64,000 nt of DNA from Rotaria socialis (Eukaryota; Rotifera; Eurotatoria; Philodinida; Philodinidae): contig CAJNYU010001591.1 of the NCBI GenBank assembly GCA_905331475.1, positions 36,217 to 100,216 of the forward strand, written 5' to 3'. Positions 12,082-24,914 of this stretch are shown here, piece by piece. Made by a program: the position numbers and the translations under genes. A model generated the notes under the pieces. That model did no database searches and was not told the origin of the DNA. It worked only from the letters and a program-made list of their open reading frames with translations. Within the stretch, counting starts at the first letter, position 1. Every line of letters begins with the position of its first letter.

Positions 12082-13201
12082 ATGAATAGCAAAAAAAGCG
12101 CTGTTTGTTACTTAACTCGAACACCTGACTCTGAAACAATTCAATTTGCTGAACAATTAGCACGGGATTCTCGGCTATCGTCCAATGTTGATATTTGTAT
12201 TATGATCGATGATAATAATTTTCAGATACAAGCAAATTCATTAATAAATTTTATTCAAATCAATAACAATGAATGTATATCAAATGGTTATCATTCGTCG
12301 AATAAACTTGAAATGAACAAAGATTGTATATCATGGGATAAAGCATTATATTATTTTTGTCATATAAAACAAAATGATTATTCATTTGTCTGGCTTATTG
12401 AAGATGATTGTTTTATTCCATCAGTTGATGCTTTTTTTTCGTTACATGATAAATATTCAAAAGGACATAGTAGTGGAGATTTAATTTGTCAGAAAAACGA
12501 TGAAAATTTATACGGTGATACATCAACCTGGAAATGGGGTGATGTAGTTGGGAAATTTTCACCTCCATGGTATCATTCAATGGTTTGTGCTATTGGTTGT
12601 AGTCGAAGATTATTGGATGCAATTGGAAATTATGCCAAGCAAAGACGTTTTCTTCCATTTATTGAATATATGTTTAATACAATTGCTATGCAAAGTCAAA
12701 TGAAAGTTATTAATCCTTCAGAGTTGAGTACCATTGTATTTCGAGAAAATTGGACATCGGAACATGTTCGTCAAAGGCCTAACAATTGGTTTCATCCTTT
12801 TAAAAATGAACACGTTCGACGAGATATTCGTTTAGAGTTCGTTTTTCAAGTTTATTTCAGTAGATTTTTTTTACTTAATATTTTATAGAATGTCAAATTC
12901 ATCGCAGATGCCTACGCATAATATTGGAGATCCAGGAAACATAGGATATCAAGGACAAATGCCTCAATACCAGGGTCAAATCCCCCCTTACCAGGGACCA
13001 ATACCTCAATACCAGGGATCAATACCTCAATACCAAGGACCAATACCTCAATACCAAGGACAAATGCCTCAATACCAGGGGCAAATGCCTCAATATCCAT
13101 ATTTTATGCCACCATCATATAATTTACCACCGAATAGCGGAAGTGGTTTTTTTCCGCATACTTATCCTTCAAATATGCCACCTCCTTATCCACCGCATTA
13201 A
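12082..13201 (+). CDS. Putative glycosyltransferase-like protein with PQYQG-repeat tail
   Basis: Exon 12082-12836 encodes a globular, presumably cytosolic domain of about 250 residues; exon 12889-13201 adds a Pro/Gln/Tyr-rich tail. The joint is a 52-bp GT-AG intron that keeps the frame (355 residues in total). The segment FVWLIEDDCFI, with acidic pair after a hydrophobic strand, and the later WYHSMVCAIGCSRRLLDAI and NNWFHPFKNEHVRRDI look like a GT-A-type nucleotide-sugar transferase core, but I do not recognise the family with certainty. There is no signal peptide or TM segment. The tail is about eight copies of a heptapeptide close to PIPQYQG. The alternative is two genes: the tail exon has its own Met at 12890 and could be separate. 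It begins about 170 bp after the Lhx gene ends, on the same strand. Confidence 0.55.
12943..13097 (+). repeat. 21-bp coding tandem repeat (PQYQG heptapeptide)
   Basis: About eight imperfect 21-bp units encode (Q/P)(M/I)P(Q/P)YQG. Third-position and Met/Ile differences between units show that the array is diverged but kept in frame. Confidence 0.85.
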
Positions 13202-14311
13202 CTCAAAATTTTCTATTTTTTTGTAATATTATGAAAATAAACAATAGATTCATTTGTTAATAAAACAAAATACAATAAATCAGAATAAACGAAGTTATAC
13301 AACAAGATCCTAATGTTAGTTTTTTTTAATTTCAGGCATCTGTTACAAAATTCATAGCAGATAATATGGTTCAATTACAAGCAAATCTTTACTGTATTTA
13401 ATTAAAGAGAAGAAAGATGCAATTATATTATATTAGTAAAGACGTGACAACAAATTTTACTTCAATGAATAGAAGAAAAAGCTATAGGAGATCTTATTCT
13501 CTTCGTCTTAATCCAATAGTACAATGTATGATGAACTACAATGCTTTGAATGAGCATGATCAATCTGAAATAAATAAAAAAGTGATTATTATTTTCAAGG
13601 TAGAAAAACTAGCTGGTACATCATGTGAATTAAATCAACTACATTAAATAAATTTTATACTGTAAAATTATTAGATTTTTCGAACAGTATCTTAAGAAAA
13701 CTACAACAAACTATTTAACAACCTTTTTTATTGATGCTATCAAGCTATACTGTAGCGTATGAAAATAGTTCATGGTTATATTTTATCAAATGATTTTTGA
13801 AATCTGAACATAAAAAAAAATAATGTAATAATTGTTTCAATGACGTTAAATATTGATTATATTTTTCATTATGTCCTATTGACTTGAATCATGCATCATT
13901 GGATCGCTTTTGTAATAGAAATATGATAAAAGAGAATTATTTGCTAAAAGTTTATTTCAGGAATCGAAACATCTTTGTAAATAATGCATTTTTTTCTTAA
14001 TATTTGGTCAGTTTCATTTAATTCTTATAACTAATTATTACAATTGAGGATAGTTCTCAAGATAAGTCAGGTACTTATTGGTGCCTGCCGATGATTATTC
14101 AGTGAAGAAAGATACAGCCAGGAGTAAAAGTATCACCATTCATGATATGCAGGTTTACATCATATTTTCTTTTTTTTGTAAAATCAATGAACAGGCAGAA
14201 ATAGATATATAGCAAAAAAGTATCACTACATAAGAAAAACTGATTTTAGAAATCATATTAATATTTTTGATTATCACTTATGATCACTGAACAAATCAGT
14301 GAATTATAAAT

Positions 14312-14654
14312 TATAAATTTTGTTTTCGCTTTTTCTATTGAATCCGTCTCAAATTGTTCTACGACAAATAAATTTAGACCAAATGGTTATTATTATATCA
14401 TGCACGAAGACATAGCGTGTGAATGTAAATTTTGGTCGGATGGAGAAACATGTGATCACAGTAAGTTTGTCTCTGGTATCTCAAATCGATCAAAATAGTT
14501 TAAACAAAAATTGTTTTCATTGGCAAGTTCTGGAAAACAAGTTACTATACTCGGCTGTGTGACGGGAGGACTTATTATCATCTTTTACAATATTCAAATC
14601 ATTCGAACTATTCGTGCTAGATTCAATAGAGCAAAATCGAATGAGATAAAGTAA
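14312..14654 (+). other. Coding-like fragment: Cys-rich segment and TM segment, possible gene remnant
   Basis: 14312-14460 reads without a stop as a segment containing NCSTTNKFRPNGYYYIM and then CECKFWSDGETCDH, an EGF-like Cys pattern. It ends at a perfect GTAAGT donor. About 70 bp on, 14528-14654 reads SGKQVTILGCVTGG, a hydrophobic stretch (LIIIFYNIQII) and a basic tail, then TAA. That looks like the end of a type I membrane protein. I could not find an acceptor that joins the two in phase, and no convincing 5' exons are visible. It may be a decayed gene or a misread one. Confidence 0.25.
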
Positions 14655-16571
14655 ATATATATTGTATTATTTTCTAATTCATGATTTTACACTTAGGAAA
14701 ATACCAACGGTAATATTATCTTACATTCACAATAAAGACAAATCATTTTATACAATATTTTTAGTGTTGATACGTTGTGTAGACCTGCAAACTATATGCA
14801 ATGAATAAGTTTGATTTTATTCCGATCAATGTTTCCTTGCTACTGAAGAATTTGTAAATACATGAGTATTAATATGAACTTTCGGATACTCAACGTATTG
14901 TAGAATGTATTCGTGCTGAAATGACTGATTACATCGTAAAAGACGAATAACATTCGTGCAACTAGTAGATTAATGCCATGGTACATTATTCATATTTTAG
15001 TTTTATTGGTAAGTTAGACCGCATGATATTTATCTGATGTTGATAATCACTAGAAAGAATTCATCGATCAATATCAAACAGGTTATTAGTTTCGTTAGCT
15101 TTTTCATACAGTTTCTTGGTTTTATATTCAAATGACACAGCTTCACGGTCATACTACGTGCAATTGCCACCACGCTTTACATTTATCAGTGAAGAGTTTA
15201 CTGATTATCCCCCTATCTTAAGACTGAAAAGAATAATTGTTATTTAGAATTTCTTCTTAAGATAGTAACGTTTTTCTATTTGTATTGAACTATGTCGAAT
15301 ATTCTCTTATTCCAATTAGATTTCTACTTGTTTCGAACTTTTTATACTACAATGTACTATGATTTCATAAAATTTTAATGATGTATTTTTGCTTTACTCT
15401 ATATCGAAAATGGCAATGATGCTGTGCATTGTGATTCGGATAAATCATGATGCTTTTAACTGAACTGCGCATATTTATGATTAGTCAAGGATAACCAAAC
15501 ACAAACGAATCGCACTTTTTGACGAGTGTGATCGATGTACGACGTTGTTATACGCTGTTGAGAACGAAAGAGCAACAAATATACGCAGTTATATTCATAC
15601 CACACACACAGATTTGTTTGTGTTATTATTTTTCGTAATTTGAGGTCATATTGTCTTGGTGTATACTAAAAACTAAATAAAAATTCAACCCTTACCAAAA
15701 CTCATTTGCTTACCTGTCATTTATTCATTCATCATTGCGTACTGTAATTGCGCCTGAAGCTGAATTCAAATATATTTTCGCTTTCGTATTTGTGAGAAAG
15801 TCAACTCAGGCAAACCTGAATAATGACATGTATATTTTTCAAAAAACGTCCGAGCAAAAATGAACATGCAATTCAGCTTTTTCTATATTAATCATATGGT
15901 ATACTACCCATGAAATTAGCAAAGCAAGGCTAAATATTTTAAAATAAATTTCATTGTATCTGTATTACATCTAATTCTATTTTTATTGTTTGAAGAGTAT
16001 TAAGCGGACAGTTTTCAATTTTCTAAATCTTAATTATCCATATGGATTAGGGATTTCTCTCTATAGATTATAATGACGAAACAATAATAATTGTAATTTA
16101 CTCTGACAATAAATATATTGTGGGTTTTTTATCAATTGAGTAGCTCAGTACAAAATTATGTTTTTTCACATCAGCATGAAACTAATTATTCAAGTTAAGA
16201 TTGATTGTAATATGCTGACGATAATTTATTCTATACAACGTTCTATAACGAAAATTCATTTTATTTCTACACTATTGTTCCAAATAATAAATTGCTCCGA
16301 TTAAATAGCAAAAACTTTTTGATCCAAGTTCAAGAAAAACTTCGGTTGGTAAAATCTTTTATGACGATTTACGATTCTGATGGACTTCCGTAACGAGTAG
16401 AACTTGTGCAATATAAATTTATGGTAGTACAAGACTATTTCATGAAAGTTTCTATGTAACTAAATCATTTATATTCATCAATATATTATATGTTAATTAA
16501 GATCATTTTTTCAAATAAATTCTATCGAAAAATTTTTGTAGATTGAATTAATAGATGGTAAATTCAGAAAA

Positions 16572-17021
16572 ATGAATAGTGAACTCTATACTCATTGTTA
16601 TTTCAGATATTTGAGTAGAACATTAGCTCGAATAACGCAACGTGCCGTTAGAAAAGGAAGAAAAAGAACGAACTATTACATAGAAACATTTAAAATTGAA
16701 TGGAATTATTTTCTATTCGAGAAGGCTAAAATAAAGACGTGTTTTTTGTGTCACTTAATTAAATTTTTCAATGCTACTGTTTGTGTTCTCGACATATTCG
16801 AAACTAGTCTTTTTCACAAGGACACTCAAAAGAAAAAAGTTTCTCATATCTTGCATAACAAAGCTGATCGAATAATGTTCATTATGTTGATAGCATTGTT
16901 AATCATAGTATCTAAACTAAGTGATAACGTCAGATCTTTTCTCGAGATTTTTAATAAGCTCTTGAAATCAAAAGACAACAAATGTTTTGTTCTAACCATG
17001 AATGATATGATTATGTCATAG
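16572..17021 (+). CDS. Hypothetical protein, 149 residues, doubtful
   Basis: A single uninterrupted frame starting at Met and ending in TAG, the longest in the desert. The product is Lys/Ile/Phe-rich with one hydrophobic stretch (IMFIMLIALLIIVS) near residues 100-114. I do not recognise it. Amino-acid use simply mirrors the AT-rich bases, and no introns or neighbouring exons are visible. It may be a chance frame or a relic. Confidence 0.15.
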   Translation: MNSELYTHCYFRYLSRTLARITQRAVRKGRKRTNYYIETFKIEWNYFLFEKAKIKTCFLCHLIKFFNATVCVLDIFETSLFHKDTQKKKVSHILHNKADRIMFIMLIALLIIVSKLSDNVRSFLEIFNKLLKSKDNKCFVLTMNDMIMS

Positions 17022-19800
17022 CAATAATAGAAACCAATTTGATGACGTTCAATAATTCACTTTTTCGTGAAGTAAACATTTTTCTCTAATCTCCGAGATG
17101 TTTGTTATTAATAAAGTACTCCGTGTTCGATGCGATCTGTAATAGATTTATATTATATTCAGAATAAAATAGAACGAATCAAACTCTTACCGTATTCAGG
17201 CACTCATTTCATTGTATTTCATCTCAAGTTTATAAAAACAATCAAATCTATTTTTTATATAAATTTCAAATCTTTTTTTAAAAGACTGACGCTCAATAAT
17301 AAATGTATGACACTGAAGAAGATTTATCAAAATTTGTCGCAGAAATGTCGCGTACTATACGACTCTATGTTGAATCCTACATAGTTAATGACTTGTAGTA
17401 GTTCTCGTGTATTGCAAATGAAAAAGAACTGTTCTGGAAACTTGGGTGACATCAATTTCAAGCAACCGGAGGTGTTCTTCGGCTTCAATTGTTAATTTTA
17501 GATGTAAAAGAAATGCTTTTAAGAAATTGAACACATGCACACTGTAATTGCATCTTCATTATAAATACTTTGGCTTACACGTTAGTCTGTTGTTTTTTTT
17601 CAGTAGTAAAGATCGAAAATGTTTCTTTCGAGAAATAAAATTAATTACAGACAAATCTTATCGTGCTTCCTCAAGCGCAAATTTGCTTTTTCTTTATCTG
17701 GTTAACTTCATGCAGTGCAAAATGTGAGTTGGAAAATAGTAAAAAGAAACATTTTATAAGCAGCTCCTCTCTTCTCTGTTAGAGTCTTACAAAGTTTCTT
17801 GAGCATATTCTACATTGAAATATTCTATCTTTCATGCATATAAATTTGCAATACACTGAAAAATTTGATGCTACTGAGAAATTGGATTCAAAAATTGAGT
17901 TAATATATTAAAGTTATCAAGTCTGATTTGAAAATATACGCATTTAGAGTTTCGCTTTTTACATGACTATGACTATATTTTTTCAATAGGTTTCGAATAC
18001 ATGTGTTACATGGAGAGCATATTTTCATTTCATGATTCGTGAATTCCTTAAAAAAATGGTTAATCTTCTCTTTTATAATTAGATAAAAGAAATTTTTCTT
18101 TGTATATTGTTACGACATATTTTTTCAGTAAAGATGTCTTCTATTGAAGTCCTTGTTGATCTATAGCATTTTTTATGTTTGTTTAATTTTTTCTAAGATT
18201 TCTAATTAAGACATGTTTTGAAGGTAAGGATTTGTTTTATTTCTCAAAAATATGTAACGAAACCGTCTAAGTGAAAAAAGTAATCATTGGTCATAGTTAT
18301 AAAATATCAATAAGAGTATTTAAAGCAAAGTCCTTGTTATTTTAATCGTCTTATGCGATAATGATTGGCTGACTATGCCAATATTAATAATTTGAATAAA
18401 ATAACAGCAACAACAACAAAGGAATATGACTCGACACAATTATTAAGAATAGATTATATGATTATTATCGCTCCCGTTCAAGAATAGAATTAGTTTGTGA
18501 GTTTTCTTATTATTGTCAAAATTCCTTCAACGATCATTGCGATTATTCTGTGATTGATGAACATGATTCGAATTAATTAACTTCACATAGACCATACTTC
18601 TCAAGAAACTAGTCACATTGAATAAATGATCTAATGATAGATTTATAACATATTATAATAGAGTTAACGAAAAATCATTAGAGAGCCAAACAGGAAAAAT
18701 AACCAAAGGATTCCTTTTTGGATCTATTGATTAGTTACTATAATCTTTTTTTTTGTTCACTATAATAGTTATTCTAAAAAATGGAGGCAATTTGATTACT
18801 GTCATTGCATGTTTATGAAACGTCGATCATATTTTGGACGGACTTGCATCCGCGCATATTGCGTTTTATTAGACTTATTAGTTCTATTGCTTCCTGTTTT
18901 TGAGCAAGAATAAAAAAGGAAGAGAAAAGTTCTATCATCTATCACCGTCAGCATTATTCGTGGGTGGCACGCAAAAATATAGCAGCTTTTCTCTCTTTCT
19001 CAATCTATATATATATTTGAAAGTGATGTTTTTCATTATTAATTCATGTTATAGTAACTTCTCTCGTAAATGTAGAACGTTCGTTTCATTTTTTTTCTTC
19101 CTGTTCAATGATTAAATTAATAATTACGTGCGCTTTCTTCTCTTTTTTTGTTGAAATAAATGTTTTTGCGTATTCCATTGCTTACTTGACCACAAATTTA
19201 TGTCTTTTTTTGTTCCAGTCTATTTCAAGGACATCTGTAGAACAAAAGCAGGTTATTTATACAGGTCACAATCAAAAAAAGTTTATTATTCTCACTTTTC
19301 ATCAACGTTACACTTAAAACACCAGAAGTGTCAATAATAGAATTCAATTTTTCTTCTTGATGGCTTGTACACTGTTTTCTTGAGCGATCACCAAAAAAAA
19401 AGAGTAGTAGCAAGTAAACTTGTTATTGAAGTTAGCTACGAAAATGCGAGATGGTGAAAGCAAAAACATGCACGTTGGCTACTGTGAGAAGAAAAGGCAA
19501 AAAAGAGAAAATGTAGTATAAGAGAAAATCAGTTTTCATTGGTAGTGTGGCATAACAAAGAGCGTTACTGCCTTTGGAACCATAATCACACACTAACATA
19601 CATCGGAACAAAAACTCTCGTGAGTAGAAATGCAGAAAAAAATGATGCAAAATATTCTGCATAAAAAATCCCAAGTACAAGGATAAAAATAGTACAAGAA
19701 AATTTTTCTTATTCTATTCATTTTCTCATACCGATCAATCGTAAAAAGATCTTTATCGATTTGTTTTTGTTTTAGAATTTTAAAATATTCTGCGTTTGTG

Positions 19801-22800
19801 ATGCCTAATATAGTACTACTTAGTAAATATCCTCTTTCTATGGCAGCAAGACGATTTTTAACCAAAGTAAATATAGATATCATTAATTTTTTAGACGGAA
19901 ATAACTTGATGGGTGTTTTTTGTTTCTTCATTTTTAGATTAAAGTTTTTAATAAGCCTTCTCGTTCATTTTCATTATCATCGTCGACTTTAGCTGATGAC
20001 GTTGTTCCCCCCAGTAAGAAATATGTCATTAATAAGAAAAAACTATTTGTATCAATTTATTTTTAGAATTTCACATTGATTTACCCGGTGTAGAAAATTA
20101 TGGTTTTGAAGGTGAATCATCATTTATGAGATGTAAACATGGAGCTGTTGCTGCTGATTCCGAAGAAGCCTCAAAAGTTGGCCGGTAAAAACTAATAATT
20201 ATCAAGTTTTATTTTTCATTTAATTAATTTAATTATTTTTATATTTTAGACGAATTTTAAATTTAGGTGGTTCTGCAGTTGATGCTGCTATTGCAGTTCT
20301 TCTCTGTGTTGGCGTACATAATTGCCATTCGACCGGAATTGGTGGTGGATTTCTCATGAATATCTATGATCCGTAAATGAATCAATAGATAACAAAATGA
20401 ACATTCATTTTTAAATCTTTTTGTTTTCTAGTCAACGTAAAGAAGGTATAGCTATCGATGCACGTGAAGCAGCACCATCAGAAGCTCATCAAAAAATGTT
20501 TATAGACGGAAATCCACCCCCGTCATCTACTCATGGTAAATATTTTTGTTTGCATAAATTAACTGACATAGTTTGTTGGATTTTCTTGCGTAGGCGGTTT
20601 AGCTATTGGTATTCCCGGTGAAATAGCTGGCTTTTGGAAAGCTCATCAACTTTACGGCAAATTACCATGGTCAATTTTGTTTAAACCTGCAATCGAGATG
20701 TGTAATGAAGGCTTTGAAATACGGAAAGCATTGGCTTTTACAATACTTAAATGTAGAGATAAATTATGGGAACAAAAAGCATTTAGGTTATTATTTAGAA
20801 AAAAAAACAATAAATACAAATAAAAATCAATGATACCGTTGATCTTTTTTTTATATTTTTAGACGAGTATTTTTCAAAGGTGATTCGGATCATGTTTATG
20901 GTTTAGGTGATACTATTTATCGGCCACGTCTTGGCAAAACACTTACAATGGTTGCTGAACATGGACCAAGTGTTTTTTATGACGGTGAATTATCAGATCT
21001 AATTTGTGCAGAAGTACAAGAACAAGGAGGAATTATTAATCGACATGACTTAAGAACTTATGAAGCTCGAGTAAAACCAGCTGTTAAAACTACATTAGGC
21101 GACAATTATACTGCTTATGGTGTTCCACCACCAGCTAGTTCAGCTATAACTCTTCTTATTCTTAAAGTAATGGATGGTGAGTAACGAAATAGAAAACTCA
21201 CTGAATTGTAAAGATGAAAAAACTTATTATTGATATTTCAGGTTATGGTTTAACGCCACACTCGTTAGATAGTGATGAAAAACAAGTGAGATTTTATCAT
21301 ATTCTTAATGAATCATTCAAATTCGCATATGGAAAACGATCTGCTATGGGAGATGAATATGATTCGCAAACTGAAAAGAATAAAGGCATTGAACAGGTAT
21401 GCAATTCAATTAGTAGCTATGTGATCTCTAACATGGAGAATAATTTATTGTCAGTTAAAATTTGCCCTCTAAATCAAACGATAAATAATGTAAAACAAAA
21501 TTTTAGATGTTGTCCAGAACTTGATCCATTTTTCATGCTTTATTCTTGTCTATCAATCTTCTTATACTAACGTTATAGTTTTTTTTCTAATAGAGACTAA
21601 TTATGCATAAGAAAACACTGAGAGTGCAATAGTGTAAACCACAAAAGAATCTAAATTATTTACTATTTTTCATTTTATTTTGTTTGATTCATTTTCGCAA
21701 TCTCATTGATTGATAGAAAACACTAGGAAAAAGCCTAATGTCAAAATCTAAACCTACTTTCTATGTTATTAGCTGATAAATTTGCCTTTTAGCGCTCAAT
21801 ATTCATAGTTTGTTTTTTGTTAGCGACCGATCTATGACAAATTGTTTCTTTTTGTAATATTGAATATTTCAATTACATCGATATCAATCACCACATAATA
21901 TTTTTACGCTTTGTTCTTTTTCATTGAGTATTTATCACTCTCCTAAGATTTCAAAAATTCTCCTCCGAAAGAACACTACATAAAAACTCATTCGCGCTCT
22001 CCTATATTTAGTTACTAAGTCTTATTCTATCTCCTGAATATGCAGAGGAAATTCGAGAACGAATCAATGAACACAAAACACAACCTCTCGCGTACTATGA
22101 ACCTATGTTTGAACCGCAAACCGGTATGTCTAAAGAACATTAAAAATAACCTTTTTTTTACATTGTAAAGTTTTGTTTTCAAGATCATGGAACTAGTCAT
22201 TGTTCTATTATTGATTCTGATGGTAATGCAGTTGCCGTTACAAGTACCATAAATACTGAGTACGTTGAATATATTTTCGAAATAGTATAAACTAAGGATA
22301 CAATACTATTTTAGTTTTGGTGCTTTCGTTTATGGGCGTAATACAGGTAAATAATCTTGTTGAGAAAAGAATCTATTATTAAAACTCTTGCTATTTGTTT
22401 CTTTTTTTTAAAAGGAATTATTTATAACAATCAAATGGACGATTTCTCACAACCCGGTTTATCTAACTACTATGGTTATGCTCCAAGTCCTGCTAATTTT
22501 ATACAGCCTTGTAAGAAGAAACAAAAAAAGGAACTATAATTTTCGAAATAAATAATTATCGTTTTAGTTAAACGTCCAATGTCATCGATGAGTCCAATTG
22601 TTGTTACGGATTCAAATGGTGAAGTTATATTTATTGCCGGTGGTTCAGGTGGTAGTCGAATTATATCATCTGTTGCTCAAGTAGCTATCTATAATTTATG
22701 GCTTGGTAAAAGTATTCGTGATGCTGTGGATATGCCTCGTTTACATCAACAACTTATTCCAATGGAAATTGAATTAGAAAAACGTTTTCCTGTGGTATAA

Positions 22801-23112
22801 TTGAAAATAATCTTGTAGGCGCTTTTTATTTCATTTTTTGTTTTATAGAATGTCGTACACGGTCTTTTAGCGAGAGGTCATACAATATCAAGTTTTCGTG
22901 GTGGATGTGTTGTTCAAGCCATCGAACGTCGACATGCCGATGAATTATGGGCTGTTAGTGACGCAAGAAAAGGTGGTGCACCAGATGGTCTAGGTTATAA
23001 ACATATAACAAAGACCTTTCAAAACTGGTTCCGTCGAACATTTCAACGAAGTAAAGAACAAAAATTTTTAGAAGAAGAAGTTGAAAAGGCACGGTTATTA
23101 TCTCCAAAGTAA
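19801..23112 (+). CDS. Gamma-glutamyltransferase (gamma-glutamyl transpeptidase)
   Basis: N-terminal-nucleophile hydrolase that removes or transfers the gamma-glutamyl group of glutathione. Fourteen exons join in frame to 651 residues: 19801-19866, 19938-20013, 20067-20184, 20250-20372, 20432-20535, 20594-20786, 20863-21176, 21242-21396, 22012-22123, 22184-22259, 22315-22346, 22415-22510, 22568-22794, 22849-23112. Marks: [18 protein letters not shown] and [25 protein letters not shown], the [13 protein letters not shown] loop, [18 protein letters not shown]; the small subunit starts at the catalytic Thr of [11 protein letters not shown], then [37 protein letters not shown]. The usual N-terminal membrane anchor is not apparent: the first 50 residues are basic and Ser-rich. 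An acceptor AG at 19774-19775 continues in open frame into the chosen Met, so either an upstream exon exists or the mRNA is trans-spliced there. Longest intron: 615 bp (21397-22011). Confidence 0.93.
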
Positions 23113-24914
23113 TTTAAATGAATATGTGTTAGTTAGCTTTTTTCTTGATATTACTGTGATCCTTTATTTTTCCTCTTTACTATTTTGATATAATTCTGCA
23201 CGCATACCAATAGTCATTGTATATGTTGTTTTTGTTCCATAGAGAAGAAATTTCTAGCAAATCTTCTTATTTTATTGTCTAGACAAAATTTTTGTTCTGT
23301 ATGTATGTTGTATGTTTCGTTTTTGAGATGGACTGTTTTTTTAATGAAATAGTACGAGACAATCAATTTTAGTATTTTTTTTCTTTCTAAATAGTCAAAC
23401 TATTTGTTTTTCACACTTTGTCTTCGGCGAAATTAACAACCTAAGAGATAGGGTTCCACTTGGAAAAAATGCAGTTGATCTATTATTTTGGGATCTCAAT
23501 AATAGAATGATGCGGAAAATGCATTAACAAGGAAATTGTCAGGAAAGTGAACAGATGTCATAAGAAATTATCGTTTCTGTCTTACGAAGCTACTCTTATT
23601 CAAATAATTATTAGAGTAACAAGGATGCAACCAAATCTAATAATAAACTTAGAATATTTTGAATTTATCGTATTAATTAATAACTGTATAAATAAACTAC
23701 CACACCACAAAATGAAATCACTGAGTACATAACCACAGCCTCGTGACTTCAATATTTGACTGACGGCAAAATATTGGATCACAGGATTGTGAGATAAGAA
23801 ATTTTTTTTTCATTCTTCACACAGGAAAAAAACTCAAACAACATCAGTGCATATCTATACGATAACTTCTCTTGACAAAGTTGGATATACCTTGAACATT
23901 GATTTATTTCGATCTTTTCGATAGTATCGAATCGATACTCAATAACATGCACTAACCAATGATTTGAATGAAATCGAGCGATTGATTGAGATATTTCTAC
24001 AACAGAAGTATTGTATCAATGCACGCTTAATGGATCATTGATGTTTTCTTTTCTTCTATTGAATATTTCCATGTCAATGAAAGATGAAACACATTTATTA
24101 TGTAGCTTATTTAGAGCAAAATCCTAATTCTGCATAGTGATCTATCAAAAAATGGTTTCTCAATAATGTCAACAGTAATGATAATATAAATATTCACAAT
24201 GAATATGAATCGATTCTCTAGATAGTTTGTGTCAAATAAATCTATTTTGAAGGTACTGAAAAATAACAAGAAGAAATTTCAAATAACTATTAAGAATAGC
24301 ATATAAATATTTATAACGTGTACAACAAGCAAAAACTTTTTCTGAAGAAAAATTAATACCTAAAAGGTTATGGGAGAAGACGCTTCATGTTCAAAAGGAT
24401 TAGTCTTATTATTTCATTGACAGAAAAATGAGATCATTGTTTCATTCACCTGCTGTATAGATGTTAATATACAGAGATGCATAAGGATTCTGTGCACGTG
24501 AAAAAATTATTTATTTAATCTACATTTCGTATAGATGTGTTCTATTTTGATTAAAATAGCATAGTACTCAAACTTTCTTATCTCAAGTCTCAACTACTCA
24601 TATCATCGACTTGAGTACTGACCTTAGTACGTACTCAAATTCATAAAATTCTTTAAAAGCAATAGATTGATAATAGGCAAAGGCAGCGACCTCTTTAATA
24701 AAAGTGCTTTCATATTAATAGTTTTCAAAGAGAACTTCTTTATTATTGAAATATTTGCTGAATTCATTATTTTTATATGTACGATTTGATTTGTTCGAAC
24801 GAACCTCCAATCAGATTCATCGGTGATGCGCGACGACGACAGCTAACTTTTTTTTCTTAACAATTATCAAAACATTTCTATTCTTGTAAATCGCATATTG
24901 GAACAAGTGCCACC
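23113..24914. other. Intergenic, gamma-glutamyltransferase to ACOX3
   Basis: 1.8 kb of AT-rich sequence. Short frames near 23547-23782 on both strands are unrecognised and look like chance. The ACOX3 start at 24915 is preceded by GCCACC, a strong initiation context. Nothing else stands out. Confidence 0.5.

Larger units (their letters stand above)
13202..19800. other. 6.6 kb gene-poor region
   Basis: No gene can be supported here. Only short, isolated open frames occur: 13417-13647 (76 codons, unrecognised), the fragment near 14.3-14.65 kb and the 149-codon frame at 16572-17021, both listed separately. A strong pyrimidine-rich acceptor (AG at 19774-19775) sits just before the gamma-glutamyltransferase start. 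I see no large repeat or transposon signature. Confidence 0.5.
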
